DNA of 64,000 nucleotides from Sipunculus nudus (taxonomy: Eukaryota; Annelida; Sipuncula; Golfingiida; Sipunculidae): positions 6,943,519-7,007,518 of the forward strand of contig CM049306.1 in assembly GCA_026874595.1 (NCBI GenBank). The letters run 5' to 3'. The notes under the pieces were generated by a model, which was not told the DNA's origin, searched no databases, and worked only from the letters and a program-made list of their open reading frames with translations. Made by a program: the position numbers and the translations under genes. Positions 46,366 through 61,300 of the stretch are shown here, piece after piece. Each line of letters begins with the position of its first letter. The first letter of the stretch is position 1.

Positions 46366-49300
46366 GTAAGACACTGACTGGATAAACAACATACTGAGTC
46401 AGTCACTGACACTGTGACAGTGAGACGTCAGAGCAACATAGCATTGAATAGAGAGTCTGCTTGTTGAACATGTTTAAACTACCCTTAAATTCGATAAATC
46501 ATTTTGAACAGAATCAAATTTCAGGACAAAATAGCGGAGTGAGTATAGAATCTGGTCTACATGCAGTGGACGAGGTTATGAGTGTATACGGTCGGACGTA
46601 ATGATGTTAAGGAATCATGTAATGGAGAAGAGGCATGTCGATGTCATATCATCAGGCATGTCATGGCTTATGTTCATTACTATTAATATGAGATGGTCCA
46701 GTCAGTTTAAACCCATCTTGGAAATGCAGACCAGATTCTGTACTCGGGCCAAAATAGCTAAGGTATATTTAAGTTTTGATATTCAGTCATTAAACCTCAA
46801 ACTAAAAACAACACTGGCATTTGCTACTCTGCTGTTGACCTAATGATCATCATTAATGTCTATTGTCTTTGACAATGTGCTCCCCAGATATGTCTACCAC
46901 CTTCAGATTTGATCCATGCACCATGATGGAGGGTTCATCATATTGCTTTCCTGGGAAGCCAGTCAACTCCCACCTTTGTCAGTAGGGCTGAAACGGGTAC
47001 AAAATTTTGGACTCTAGTACCCGATAGGCAATACCCGACTCGGACTCGAGTACTTGTTACTATGGCAGCGCTGTAAAGTTAAACTGACATCTGTTTACGG
47101 ATGCAAAAATACATCAATATGACTTCATGATGGCTTAACTTTATCCAAACGAATGAATAGATATAAATCCTAAAATTAAACAGTGGAAAACTCCATTCGA
47201 AAGCATATAACTCATAAATGTAAGTCTCTTCGAAATAAACTGTACAGTATGATTATTACTTCGATAATGAATAAATAGGCCAAGACTGCCAGTAAATTTG
47301 CAGTAATATTTAGATATGCAGGTACATAACAAGTACTCAAGTCCGAATTTTGGACCTGAGTACTCGGTAAGTATTACCCGGACTTGAGTACTCCTTTCAG
47401 CCCTATTTGTCAGCTTACACCATATCAACTCACTCCACTAACTCACACCCAGGACAAGTCATGCCCCTGTACACTCCAGTGGTACCAACTCACACCTCGG
47501 CCATACCAACTCGCACCCTATTCCATACTGGCTAAGACCACTTAATTAACACTTAAGACTCAGTGTTACTTAACAGAAATGGTGTAAAGTCATCAACTTT
47601 TATTGAATATTATACATTTATAAACTCAAAAAAATAAAACACAAAGTACAAAATTACACTTGGTCTAACTACAGGCATGAACAAATATCTCAACTATATA
47701 CATAGCTATATAGCAAAAAAGCAATATGGTCCAATGCATGGTCCAATAAATGCATCTGTATAAATATAGAATTAGAAGAGTGAAAGAAAAGGTGATTGGA
47801 TGATAGGGAGGGAGAGAGAGAGAGAGGGACAAAAAAATAAACCGTGAAAGGACGTGATTGTATGAGAGAGAGAAAAAAAGTTATGGGATGAGAGAGATAG
47901 AAAGAGCAAGAGAATATTAGAAGAGTGAAATAAAAGGTGATTGGATAAGACAGAGAGGGAGACCGACCTCTGAGAGAGAGAGATTAAGAAAGACAGAACA
48001 TGTGATTGGATGAGAGAGAGTCCAACAGTGTTTCATATTTATATCATAATCAGATAAAAACAGTTTGTTGGAATACCCAAGTAAATGGTGTTTGTAAAAA
48101 GTATATATACACAAGGGAAAATATGCAAGAAAATAGTAATCATTTCTGCTGATGTGAGTTGGTATGAACTTGGTTGTGAGTTGGTACCGCTGGAGTGTGA
48201 CTTTTCCTGGGTGTGAGTTGGTATGGTGTTAGCTGACAAAGGTGTGAGTAGACTGGATATCGCTTTCCTGGGGTTGGTTGGTGCATCATTTCAGTCTTCT
48301 TTATGCTGATGGTAAGCCCAAACTTGTCACATGCACAGGATAACTGGTCCATGGTGGGCTGCATGTCTGATTCTGAAGATGCATTCAGGGCGCAGTCGTC
48401 AGCAAAGAGCAGGTCACGGATGATGGTTGTCCTGACTTTAGTGATAGCATACAGTCTTCTGCGGATGAGGAGATTCCCATATGTGCGGTAACTAACACCG
48501 ACCTCAGGATCATCCAAAAAATCTTCCATTAGCATGGCAGAAAACATCACACTGAACATTGCTGGAGCTAGAATGCAGCCTTGTTTTAGGCCATTGCTTA
48601 CACGGAATTCAGCAAATGCCTCCCCATCATTGAGGACGCGTGCCATCATGCCATCAAGAAACTGGTGAATTATGGTGATGAACAAGTCATGACATCCAAA
48701 CTAGGCCATGATCTTCCAGAGTCTGTCACAGCTGAATAATCTTTATAGGTTAACAAACGCATTTACTTGAAATTTATACAATTTTGAAAGTTCAATCTTT
48801 ACCTTACCTTGAATGTGTTTTGCTCTAGTGAAATTTACTGTTTTAAAATGTTGTTGAATACATGAAAATCCATGGATTGAAAAGAAAATATTTGAATTGG
48901 CAATTCCCATCATTTCCAGAAATTAATCACAAATAGTGATGTTTACCTAATTCTGATATTTCACATTTGTATTTCAGTGAAGTTTGACTAACATGGCCAC
49001 TTGTATGTTTCTTACAACATTTTGTAATGTGAAGTATCATATAACCCTTCAGCATGCAGTCTAAATATGGTACACTGGAAGTTGCAATTCCTGATTTAAT
49101 ATACACTAATATATTAAAAAAGTGTATTATCTAGGTTTTAGTACTAAGTACAGTCAGACTGGTAATGCAGACTATCCCCTCACAGAGGGCGCCTTGTTAT
49201 CCCCTCGCAACAAAGTTGCAGGAGGGGATATAGTTACGCCCCTGTTCATGCATGTGTCCATCTGTCTTTCCCACCGTCCATCCAGAATTGGCTTGTGGAC

Positions 49301-52300
49301 CGATTATTAAGCCAAACTGTTTGACTAAAACCTTTCTGCTTTGACATATGCCTGACCCACCCATGGATGAAGAATCCTATTGATCTTGAGGTCACAATGT
49401 CAAAGGTCAAGGCCACAGGACCCCTTTCTTGAAAAAAGCTTGTGAACCTATTTTAAGCCAACCAGTTAGACCAAAAAAGTTTCATCTTTGACATATGGCT
49501 CAACCACCCAAGGATTTCCCTATGGATTTTAAGGTCACAGAGCTGCCTTCATCATTTTCACACTTGTGTAATACACCCAGTATAATTTTGCTCCCGTGCG
49601 AGGGGATGCACCACTTTGCAGTGACCTTGTTTTTAATGTTGCAGTTCAGCTTTTATCCCTTATAATACCAGAAAAGTTATCAGACTAGAAATCTATCTTC
49701 AATTTTTTTACTCTTTTTACAGGCTTTATCAGAATATCAATTATCACTAGAGCTCAGTTCCAAGAAGAAAAGCTTAATTCTGGAAAATTTATTTCCTGAA
49801 CGAATGCTAAATGTAAACTGTTTGACATGTTTCAGTGGAGAATGGAACTTGAGGAGATCCTGGAGCTGGCAATCAATGATACAGACCAGTGGGTGTCCAT
49901 GGTTGGAGACATCCTTCGAACCTTTCCATCACATGGAACATTAAATATGGAGGTGGATGACAGTGTGCCATACTTTCATGAAGTCCTCAGCGATCTGAGA
50001 AAACTAGGTAAGTAAGATCTTCTGTACAGACCTTTCAGTACATGTCATATATTCTTCAAATCTTTTTAGTCAGGTGTGGTGGAGCTGTCAAATATTTATT
50101 GTTTTTTCTGTTCTGTGTTAACTATATCGTTTAGAATACCTTCCCTCTTATCAGTATACCTTGGAGGATTGCTTAAAATACAACCCTAAGAGTGTTTTGT
50201 AATGTTTTGTATATGATCATTTTTTGTAGTCCGTAAATCAATAGATGCCAACATGCTGCCCCTAGAATGTCTTTTCCTGAGCAGGGCAGCACTCAACTCA
50301 GTTGCAGGCCAGCAAGGACAGAGTACAAAACATTTTGCACTGAAGCGTAAGCCAAAGTCGGCTTCCCTCAGGGCAGAAATCCTGCAGAAATGTAAGTCTC
50401 AGTATTATACTGAAGTAAGAATAAACAAAAAAAGAATTGAAGGGTGTATACATCCTTATAAAGCCTTCAAAATTGTGAAGTTTTTATTTTAAAAATACAG
50501 AAAAAGTTATGAAGTTTAAAAACTGTTTTGGAAGTTACGTAAATTTCAATGAATTTGATTTTCTGACAGTTTTGATGTTTTTCTTAATTGTGGAATTTCA
50601 AACATGAAATTCAAGGCATTGAAAGACCTTGGAATTTTTATTTTATCCCTATTGTCCATGAGAGTCATGAACATATGGCCTGTATATTCCTTGTATGCTT
50701 TAGAGGCATACCCCTGTATACTTTAGAGGCATAACAGTGGTGTAGGAAGTGGGGGGGAGGGGGGGGCTAACATATGATTTGGCTCCCCACTATTTCATGT
50801 AGGCAAACTTTTTTGAATGTTTTTGGAAAACTGGACTTCACAAGACCAGTGTAAACAGTTTTCTTTTGATCAGCTCTTTAAATCAGTAACAAATTCTCTC
50901 GAGTTCCCTTAGAATCACAGGTACCATTATATGATAATAAATGTAATAACCAATCTTAGGTAACTGCTCTGATGTAAATGCTTTATGAAGTGATCCTTTC
51001 CAATTAATGTAAATATCAGATCTGTGGGTGATTCCGCTATCTATAGTAATTATCTTTTTTTATTTATATTTTTTCAAAGTGCTTCTCAGCATACATAAAT
51101 GCAAAGAATATTTCATTTTCATTAATCAGTATCTTTGCATGTTCATTATTATCCTTGATGCTGTTTTTTTAATGGACAGCATGTAATACAACATGGTGAC
51201 AAAAAATGAATACCAATTAACACACAAATGCATATTCATGAAAATTAACTTCACTTTTATCTGAATAATGGCCAAGCAGAACAGTTTCTGGGAGTTTTGA
51301 ATAACATATATAGTAATTATTTAATTATGGGGGAAAATTGCATTCACTTTCCTTTTTTATTTACCTCTTTGTACATTCTTCACATTTGCTAATTTTCTGC
51401 ATCTGTTACACAAATTGCATAGATAGGTATATTATTAGCTCAGCTGACTATAAGTCATCTGAGCTATAGTCGTGGTCCATTGTCCGTCGTCCGTCCGTCC
51501 GTCTGTCCGTCCGCCTGTAGATGTGGCACGTTTTGAAACCGTAAGACCTAGGAATCCAAAATTCAGCATAATGTTAGATGTCCCCAAGATCTCCTACCAA
51601 GCCGAAAACTGGGTCTTTGCGACTTCGTTCCTTTGAGAAATTAAGGAAAAACCTCAATTTTTTATTAAAAACCTATTTTCACACTTCAGGACTGCCTAAT
51701 ATTGAAACCACTCATCTGTTTTTCCTCATATTTACCATAAATATTCCTCTATATAGTTCCTATGTACATGCCAATAATTAGGTCTGTATTTTATAATTTA
51801 AAAAAGTTATGGACCCGAACATAATGCATTTTGGAAAAAATCAGGAAAGACATTTGATCACTTAACACAAAACATGTTAAAGCTATGGACTTTTTTCCCA
51901 GTAATATAACTTTATTTTATCAAAATTAAATTATATACCCAAAATTAGATCAAAATCTTTTAAATTTTTTAAAATATTAACAAAAATAAAAAATTGGTAC
52001 CTTAAATTTTGCCCAACTTTGACAATGGCACGTTTTTTTCATGTAAGTTCTGTGGATCTAATTTTCACAGTATGTACAAATAAGGATTTAATCTGTTAAA
52101 ATCTGAAATTTGAAAATAAAAGCTGCAAAATTAGGCTAGTTATTGAATTTTTTTGGAGGCACTTGTTGTATTCCCTTACATTGTCAAGCAGTCCACTGTG
52201 GTCACTGTTGGTCATTCAGGGCAGCTCTCTATGCTCCCAAGGTTGTTGGTATAATTTTAGATGTCACCAAGGTCTCCTACCAAGCTGAAAACGGGGTCTT

Positions 52301-55300
52301 TGCAACTTTGTTCCTTTGGAAATTTTGGAAAAACCTCAATTTTTTATTAAAAACTTATTTTCACATTTCAGGACAGCCTAATTACGAAACCACTCACCTG
52401 GTTTCCTCATATTTACCATAAATATTCCTCTACATAGTTCCTATGTACATGTCAGAAATTAGGTCTGTATTATATGATTTAAAAAAAAGTTATGGGCTCA
52501 AACATAATGCATTTTGTAAAAAATCAGGAAAGATATTTGATCACTTAAAACAAAACATTTTAAAGCTATGGACTTTTTTCCAGTAATATATCTTTAATTA
52601 ATCAAAATTAAATTGTATACCCAAAATTAGATCAAAATCTGTTAAATTTTTTAAAATATTAGCATAAATAAAAAATAGGTACCTTAAATTTTGCCTAAAT
52701 TGACCATGTCATGTTTTCTTCTTATAAGTACATTTGATTTAATTTTCACAGCCAGTTTACATGTGGATTTAATCTGATGAATTTTGAATTTGAAAGTATA
52801 AGCTTAAAAATTAGTCTAGCTATTGAAGTTTTTTAGAAGCCTTAATGCATTTGTATTTTCTAGCATCATGACCCTACTTTTGTTTACCTGGTAAACCAAA
52901 AATTGGCATAATGTTAGATGTAATTGTAAATATTCATATTCTTCCATACATTTCCTATGTACATACCAAATTTTTGGTCAGTATTGCATAATTTGTTGAA
53001 GTTACAGGCCCAAACATAATGCACCTTGTAAAAAATCAGGATATATATTTACTCACTTAAAATAAGAATGGCTGAGACTTTTTTTCAGGAATATAACATC
53101 ATTTAATCAAGATTCAATTGTATACCGAAAATTAGATCTGAAAAATGCATTTTTTTAAGTTATTAGCATAAATATAAAATCAGTACCTTAAATTTTGGCC
53201 ATGGCACGATTTTTTCCTGTAAGTACTGTGGATGTTTTTTTCACAGCATGTACACATAAGGATTTAATCTGTTAAAATCTGAAATTTGAAAATAAAACCT
53301 GCAAAATTAGGCTAGTTATTTAATTTGTTTGGAGGCTCTTGTTGTATTCCCTTACATTGTCAAGCAGTCCACTGAGGTCACTGTAGGTCATTCAGTGCAA
53401 CTCTCAATGCTCCCCAGGCTATTATGTAATCCCATCACTCAGGCAAGCCCTCTCTCTTGTTGAGCTTGATCAGGCTGCCAGCATAAATACCACAGGGAGC
53501 CTTTCTCTCTCCCCCCCCCCCCCCCACCCCATTCTGTTGACAGACGTGTACTCTAAACAAGATGAATCTTATAAATTCACATTTTTTCAGCGATGAACAG
53601 TAACAACAGAGACCCCTCCCTGACCCACCGCTTCGATACACAGGACTAATATACAAGACAAAGCTTATAATTTTTATGTTAAAAAAATTCTTTTTGTTGA
53701 GACTTGGACAATTTTGATTTTTTTATAGAACAAAATTTTCTGGAATTTAATCATAATATTCAAATATGGTAAAATATTAGGACTTAATGTAAGTGCTAAC
53801 TGACAAGATTTAAGAAGATATAAATACTTGGTAGCATTTCATTCATATCTCTTAAAATTGGCGGGGCCTAGGTGTGAATAACACTGTTAAACCTAGTTTT
53901 TAAAATTAGGAATATTGGTCAAACTTTGTTGGATTAATTTTTAACTCATATGGCCATGAAAAATTAATTACCTTCACACATTATTTGTTTATGAAATGGA
54001 ACTTTTATATGACACTTACCGTTTTTTCCCTTGGTGCATCACTAAATGGTTTCAGGCCAAAGGTTTCATTTATTACACATACCATATGCTTTAGCTCATG
54101 TCCATTATTCTATAATTTACAGAGGTTCATTTAAGCTGGGCCATTTTCTCTTAGCTTTTCAAATGGTTTCTGTAGTCACTTGCTTGGATTACAGATGCAG
54201 GGTCCCACTCCAGGTCACTGGAAGTCAGCTATGCCAGGGTTTCTGATTTGTTACAGTCACTGGGGGAGAGCCCCTGCTGTGACAGGTGTACAGTTATTCT
54301 CATATCACCACCCGAATCACCCCCCCCCCCCCAACCCCAACCCACCAAGTGTTATGCAGTAATTGTTATTGTTTTCACTGTATCTCCCTAATTGTAATGC
54401 TGTTTCCACTCCGATATGCAAAATAATTCAAGGAGTAATCCAGAAGATGCAATGTTGTGTAATGTAGCATTTTTAAAGAAATCAATTTTCTTTTAAATGA
54501 TTTTAACAAATATAATTGAACCCATCAGTATGCTTAAAAGTCTTCTTCCAGTTTCTCCATTTCCGGAACATTAATTATCCTCAGATGTTGATAATTCAAA
54601 TTTGTTCAAGTTGTTTTGGTTCAGTGCTTTTTGACTGAGTTACGGGAAGCTGAACTTAGCCAGTTTGCTGTATATTCCTATATGAGTTATAAACCTGCAA
54701 AACGTTTTTCGACTGTTGCCACTGAAGCCAGTTTGTTAAATATTTTACAAGAATAATCCCTACAATAATTCTTATAATAATTGTCATTAATGGTTCCACA
54801 TGAATGATTTTTGGCTGAATTATTGAGATTGAATTGAATCATTTTATCATATATGTTAGCTGTGTGATGCTGTGACATCTAGCCTGGCACCAGTTTATCA
54901 GCATCTATCACAAAATGCCACTAGACATTAATAATGACAAGAAAGTTTTTTTATAAGCTTTTAAAAAATTTAGTTTTATGATTTAAGTTATTCATCATAC
55001 CAGGCTATGTTACAATCATGGGTATTCAGCTCTCTGTGGCTATATAAAGACAACTGTACATGGATTATAAATAATTGGTATCCCTACTCAACTTAAATCA
55101 AGAATTTGCCATCAATGAGATATATCTGTATTTTAAATTTTCATTCAGTATTCATCCGTAATAATTTTACATATATTCCTGACAGGAAATTAACTTGCAG
55201 TTACTGATGATATAAGAATCTTGTATCAATGGGTAGAATGTCACGTATTCCAAATAACACCATGCAGTCACCTATGGCATTTTTCAGTTCAATTTTAATG

Positions 55301-58300
55301 ATAAAGAAGTAAATCATATTATTCATTACTAATCATTAGGGATCATATGAAGGAAATTAATGGTAGACAAAGATGCAGTTGATAATATTAATCTAGATTC
55401 CTACTGTGTCTAGTGTGTACATTGATGTGAAATTAGTCCAAAATGAATTTTTACAGTTATTTTTTAATATAAATAAAAGCCATAACACCAGGTACTTATG
55501 ATCATTATTTAAATGTGTGAATTTTGTATATTCTGGATTCTCAACATCATTGTTTGGTGAAAACTGAATAAATACCAGACATGGTGCGAATACTGTGTAA
55601 TTGTATTTAAATACGAATATGATTATGTACTCCATTAAAAAATTTCTTGCATAAAGAATGGGAATTCAGGTAAAAATGAAAGTATATGAATACTCGTGCA
55701 AATACTTTCAAAATGTATTCATGAATGCATTCATGAATATATTCTTTAATATTATTTTAATAATCATTTCAGTTATATTTCATTTTTAAAAAATCATATG
55801 ATTCTCTTATTATTTTTAATAAAAATTATATTTGGGACAATATTTGTAATTTTTTAAAATAAATAGTTAAACTCTTATATTATATGTTCTGCTTATAAGT
55901 TATATGGCCAAGTCAAAATCTGTGTGACAATAGTACTCCATTTGTTAATAAAATAAATGAAATCAATCCTCTTCCCTGTCTCCAAAGGCACTATCAAAAT
56001 CATACATAAGCTAAACAACAACAACTCATAATACAGCTTATATCATATATATACAGCTTTTTATCATATATAACAGCTGAGCGTCGTGACCCATAGGTCC
56101 CTTGTCTTAATTCTAAAACAAATAGAACTTACATTTTTTAGTGGGCCTGTCTGTGACAAAACAGTTTCTAACCTGAATAACATTCTCAGCAAATTCACGC
56201 ATATTTAATGAGGTCAGAAGTCACAAAATATGCAGCAGGTTTTTATGCACCATTTGCAGTGCTCTTGTTAATTATTTTATATATTTTGCCTAAATATGTT
56301 TAAAACCAAGAAATAAAAAGTCTGAATTTCCAGGCCTCCTGAACCTCAAATACAAAATGCAAATAATACATGGTTAACTAAAATTGTCAATGGCTTGGGG
56401 GGGGGGGGGGGTGACACAAAGCTTGTTAAACTTACGCACTCTACATGATTGTAAGCAAATGATCTAGATATTTATATAAATCATTATTATCATTTCTGAC
56501 TAATTGAAGATTTACAGCAGTAAAACTTAACGACAAGGTAAGTCACATTAAAATTTACCAAAGTGCTTGAAACGTTCATCATTTGTGAAACGAAAATCCT
56601 TGCAGTCTCAATTGGGCTCCCCAATGAATATTTGGTTTCGTAGCCTTTGTATGTATGTATGTATGCTCCATCATCTTTCAAATTCCTAAATATCAATTTG
56701 GCCTGCCACTTTTGATCTGCTTCCTACGCCTCTGCATACCTCAGAATGTTGCCAACCCATTATAAGTCCTTTGAAGGACAGAGTAAACTTTGGATGGATG
56801 CATGGTTTTGCCATTTGTCTATTCACAATGTTAGAATGTTTACTTAATCGATAGTCATGGAATAGTCATCAAGTTATTGAATGGAATACAATTTATAAAT
56901 AACTATGGTCTTTGAAAATTGTTGATGATTGTTAAAAAATCTTGGAATTTTTTCTTGATGTGCAGATACTCTGTTTTCAGTTACCAGTAAACAAATAATT
57001 TGTGGAAGACTGCAAACAATTGCTTTGTCTCTTTTTCTAAAACATTATACTGTACATGACTCAGAAATAATCATTTAACAGAACTCAGAAGTGTTTGTTG
57101 TTATTTCTTGAGAGTTTTAGTAATCACTGATGATTTGATCCCGTTATCACTTGAGAATTAAGAATTTTGTCAAAAGTAATAAAGCAAGGGTCATTAAAGT
57201 TCATGAAAGTAATGGAACCTGGATCTTTTTAAAGTGTTTGAGGTGCCTGTTTTTTCTTGAAATGCATATTGGCTTTGTAGATAATCTGCCATGATTTCTT
57301 TGGTTATTGTACATGAAATATACTTAGTTCAACTGTAGAAAAGGTGTGTACATTAGACACATCACTTGCATTTAGAACTCTTCCGGGTGTAATAGGTAAA
57401 TGTGCAGTTTATGAATGTAACACACAGGTACATACCTTTCCATGCTTGAGGTTCCTTTCTTTTTTATCCTCATATAAAGACCTATAAAATTTATATTGGT
57501 ACTGCTTAATAGATGATTGATATTTCTCTTGTTTTACAGCAAGTGAAGTGGCCAGTTTGAGGAAGAATACAAATACAATCTCATTACCTATCAAAGTCCG
57601 CAGTTTTGCTAAAAGAATGGATGATAAAAGTAAGTCCCTCTGCAGATGAGCTTTCTCTTGGTACATGCATCTATCAAAGTCCATAAAACTCATAAATAAT
57701 TTAAATGTAAAATTGTAAAAATGTAAATGTAAAGTATTGTACCTTCCCATGCTTTTGATAGCTCAGTTTTGCATGAAGTTCACAGATACTGGTGGTTATG
57801 TTTGTCCTATGTATGAGTGTCAGAATTGTTTTGGGTTCTGGTCCAACAATCATTTCTTCTAGACAAATAACCAACTGTACTTACCACATTCAATTCAGCT
57901 GATAATCCGTTTGTGTTGGAAGCTGTTTTCCATTATTAAGCCTGCTAAAACTATAAAGTGTGATTCACTGTGTCACTCTGTTTGTATCAAAATGCACAGT
58001 GAATGGTTGATACCTTTATTTTGACTAACCTGGTGATGTCTCATTTTCTAGCTTATGTTTGCTCAGTCAATGAAGAGGGCTATGAAAAAGACATCATCAA
58101 GTTTGTCTAAGCTATGATGTCACACGTCTACTCTACAGTTTTGGATTTATGAGTCTTTTCTTTTGATGCCCTTTTTATTTGATTAAGAAATCTAAGAAAA
58201 GTTATTAGAAACTTTTAATAGACTATGCTGTCTTTGTAAAACATATTACACTGTCTGTATGCTTTGGTTAATTCAGGTCAGCTTGTCAGCTGAGCATGAT

Positions 58301-61300
58301 GACCCTGCATCGAGTGACGTCTCTTTTGTGCTCTGTAGCCATTGAGTAGCCAGTTGAATGATAACTGATTAACATCAAGGTTTAGGGACAGGGCAGAGTT
58401 ATGACTCTGCATTGCTGGATAAAATATATAATTGTATCCGCCAAAATGAAGTTTTGCGGATACTATGTTTTTGACCAGGTTCCGCCACCGCCGCATTCGT
58501 TTCTGAACTCTTTGCCAGAGAACTCCTCTGAAACTACTGGACGGATTTTTCCAAAACTTACACCAATTTTCAGGTCACATGTGAACTGGTGCCTAACCAA
58601 TTTGCGTTGACCTCTGACCTTTCCTCTATGCCCAGCATCCATTTGTGCGTCTGTTTCTATACATAAACCCACATATCTCGGGAACCGTTTGACTGATCAG
58701 GAAAAATATTTTGTGCAAATGTAGCCCTTGGAAAGCTTTATAACATACACAAAAAAATGGTGGCGCTCCCTGCAACCATGTTTGCACAGTGTCCATTGGG
58801 TTAAAATCACTCATATCTCTGCAGTGGTTTAACTAATTCACCTGAAATTTGGCATGCATATACATCCTGGATAGCCTTCTTGAATTTATGACAGGTGGTG
58901 CCACCTACATTCATGTTCACTCTGCAGACATCCAAGCTCATCTCAGGAACCGTTTGACTGATTTGGCCTAAATTTTGCATGTGTATAGATCTCACATAGC
59001 TCTTTATCATACACAAAACTGGCGGGACCACCTGCAACCATTTTTGCACAGCATCCGTCTGTTTGTCTGCTGTCGGCTAAAATCACTCATATCTCTGTAG
59101 TAGTTTGACTTAACTACCTAACATTTTGCAGGTTTATACATTCTGGACAGCTTTCTTGATTTTATGACAGGTGGCGCCACTTACATTCTAGGTTATGCTG
59201 CAGACACCCAAGTGCATATCTCGGGAACCGTTTGACGGACTGGGCTAAAATTTTGCATGTGTATAGATCTTACATAGCTCTTCATCATACACAAAACTGG
59301 AGGGACCACCTGCAACCATTTTTGCAGAGCGTCTGTTTTTTTTTCTGCTGTGGGCTTAAATCATTCATATCTCTGTAGTGGTTTGAATTATCTGCCTTAA
59401 AATTTTGCGTGTTTATACATCTTGGATAGCTTTCTTTATTTTTTTGGCAGGTTGCGCCACCTACATTTATGTTAACGCTGCAGACTTTCAGGCTTATATC
59501 TCAGGACTGGTTGGACATATCCCCCTGAAATTTTGCATGTGTATAGATCTCACATAGCTCTTAAACATACACAAAATTGGTTGCGCCTCCTGCCACCATT
59601 TTTGCACAATTCCTTCTGTTTGTCTCCTGTGGGATAAAGTCACTAATATAAATGTAGTGGTTTGACTTCTCTGCCTAAAATTTTGCATATGTATACATTT
59701 GGACATCTTTCTGGATTTGTGGTAGTTGGGGCAACCTACACACACATTTCGGCTGCAGACATCCATTCTAATATGCAACACACTTCACTCTGTTTCCCCT
59801 TACCACTCAATCCATGCCTTACTTTACCCGTTCCACTCTGATTTTGGCGGATACAAGTAGTCACTTGTCGACTACCCATATTCTAGTTTTGTACATGGTG
59901 TTACAGTTCTGTTGTAATAACTGTATATGTTTCAAGGGTATAGTGTGCATCAATTGTTGCAAGGGATTTAAAAATAATTTGTATTAGACAATGTTAAGTT
60001 TGTTGGTAGAGTTACACACATCCTGGGATATTTGTTATATTTTATTCTCATAGCTCCACTCAAGGGTCTTCCATCTAACACACCCACAACTGGTGGATTC
60101 CGCACACCAGGGGGCACCACAAGAGATAGGTTTGCCAGTGGAGGAACACCGCTGAGTCATCGACCATCTCCTGCCAGCAGGAGGGAAGGAGGCATCAAGG
60201 TTTGTCAGTGTGAATAAAGAACTTTGGTGGGATATAAGTCAATGCTTTGAGTATAACTTTTTTTATCACCAAAATTATTTCCAGTTAGGCATGATTGATC
60301 AATTTATAAGAAATGGACAATGTAACATGCAAAAAAAATATGGTAAAGCTTTGCTGTGTCAAACTCATATGGATCAAGTATCCTGTTTGTGTTAAAGTGA
60401 AAAGCTCAAAGTGTCTGCAGATGTATTATAAATGATTACCCTGTAAAACCAGTTTGTGTTGGAAATGTGTTGTGTGGAACCTCCCTGTTGGTCCCTTTTA
60501 CACAGAAAACAAGGTATTGTACTTATATATCAGAAATGATGGTGAAATGATAGATTGGTCAATGGTAATATTGGATTATAAATTTGCATCCATATTATAT
60601 ATAAACTTTTCCTTATTCACCAGCATATTTTGCATTTTCATGAAATCTTAATGTTACTTTTGATTTCAATTATCTTAGTTTTGATGCTGATATACCTGTA
60701 TTTCATGCTGTAAAGTAACCAATACTCTCTTTCCTACAGTGTCTGTTACTTTGTTTTACAAATAACTTCTTCGTGTCACAGCTTCTAGATATAACAGAGC
60801 AACCTGTAGGTGGTAAAGAGGCAAAGAGAAGACGGAAACAACAAGGTACACTTTATATTTTTAAACTGACATTGTTTTCTGCATTAAATATGTTATCCTA
60901 CAGATATACTATAATTTGCATTACTTACATCCTTAGGTATATTATATAAATTACTAAAAGAAATATAATTTCAGAAATCTGCCAGATATGAAAACCAGGA
61001 GCCAGGTTTCTTACTGCCATGCAATACTCATAAAAAATTACTTGAGCTTGATGTTGTGTCTCTGCTCAAGTTATGCAAACACTGATATACATGTAGTTCA
61101 GACCAGACTAGGGGCTCATTTCTATGTTGTACTTTTGAATGAATTTATACATAATGAAAATATGTTTTGAAACACAAACCCCATCTTTTGTTATGCTCCA
61201 GCTCTTGATTATATGTACAAAATAGTGTTAAAATGTTAACTATGTAGCACATGGGGTATGTTCAGATATACTAAATGGTGTCAGATGATCACATAACCCT

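Noticed and set aside
48303-48491. Plus-strand open frame over the LINE fragment
   Set aside because: It is the opposite-strand shadow of the reverse transcriptase frame.
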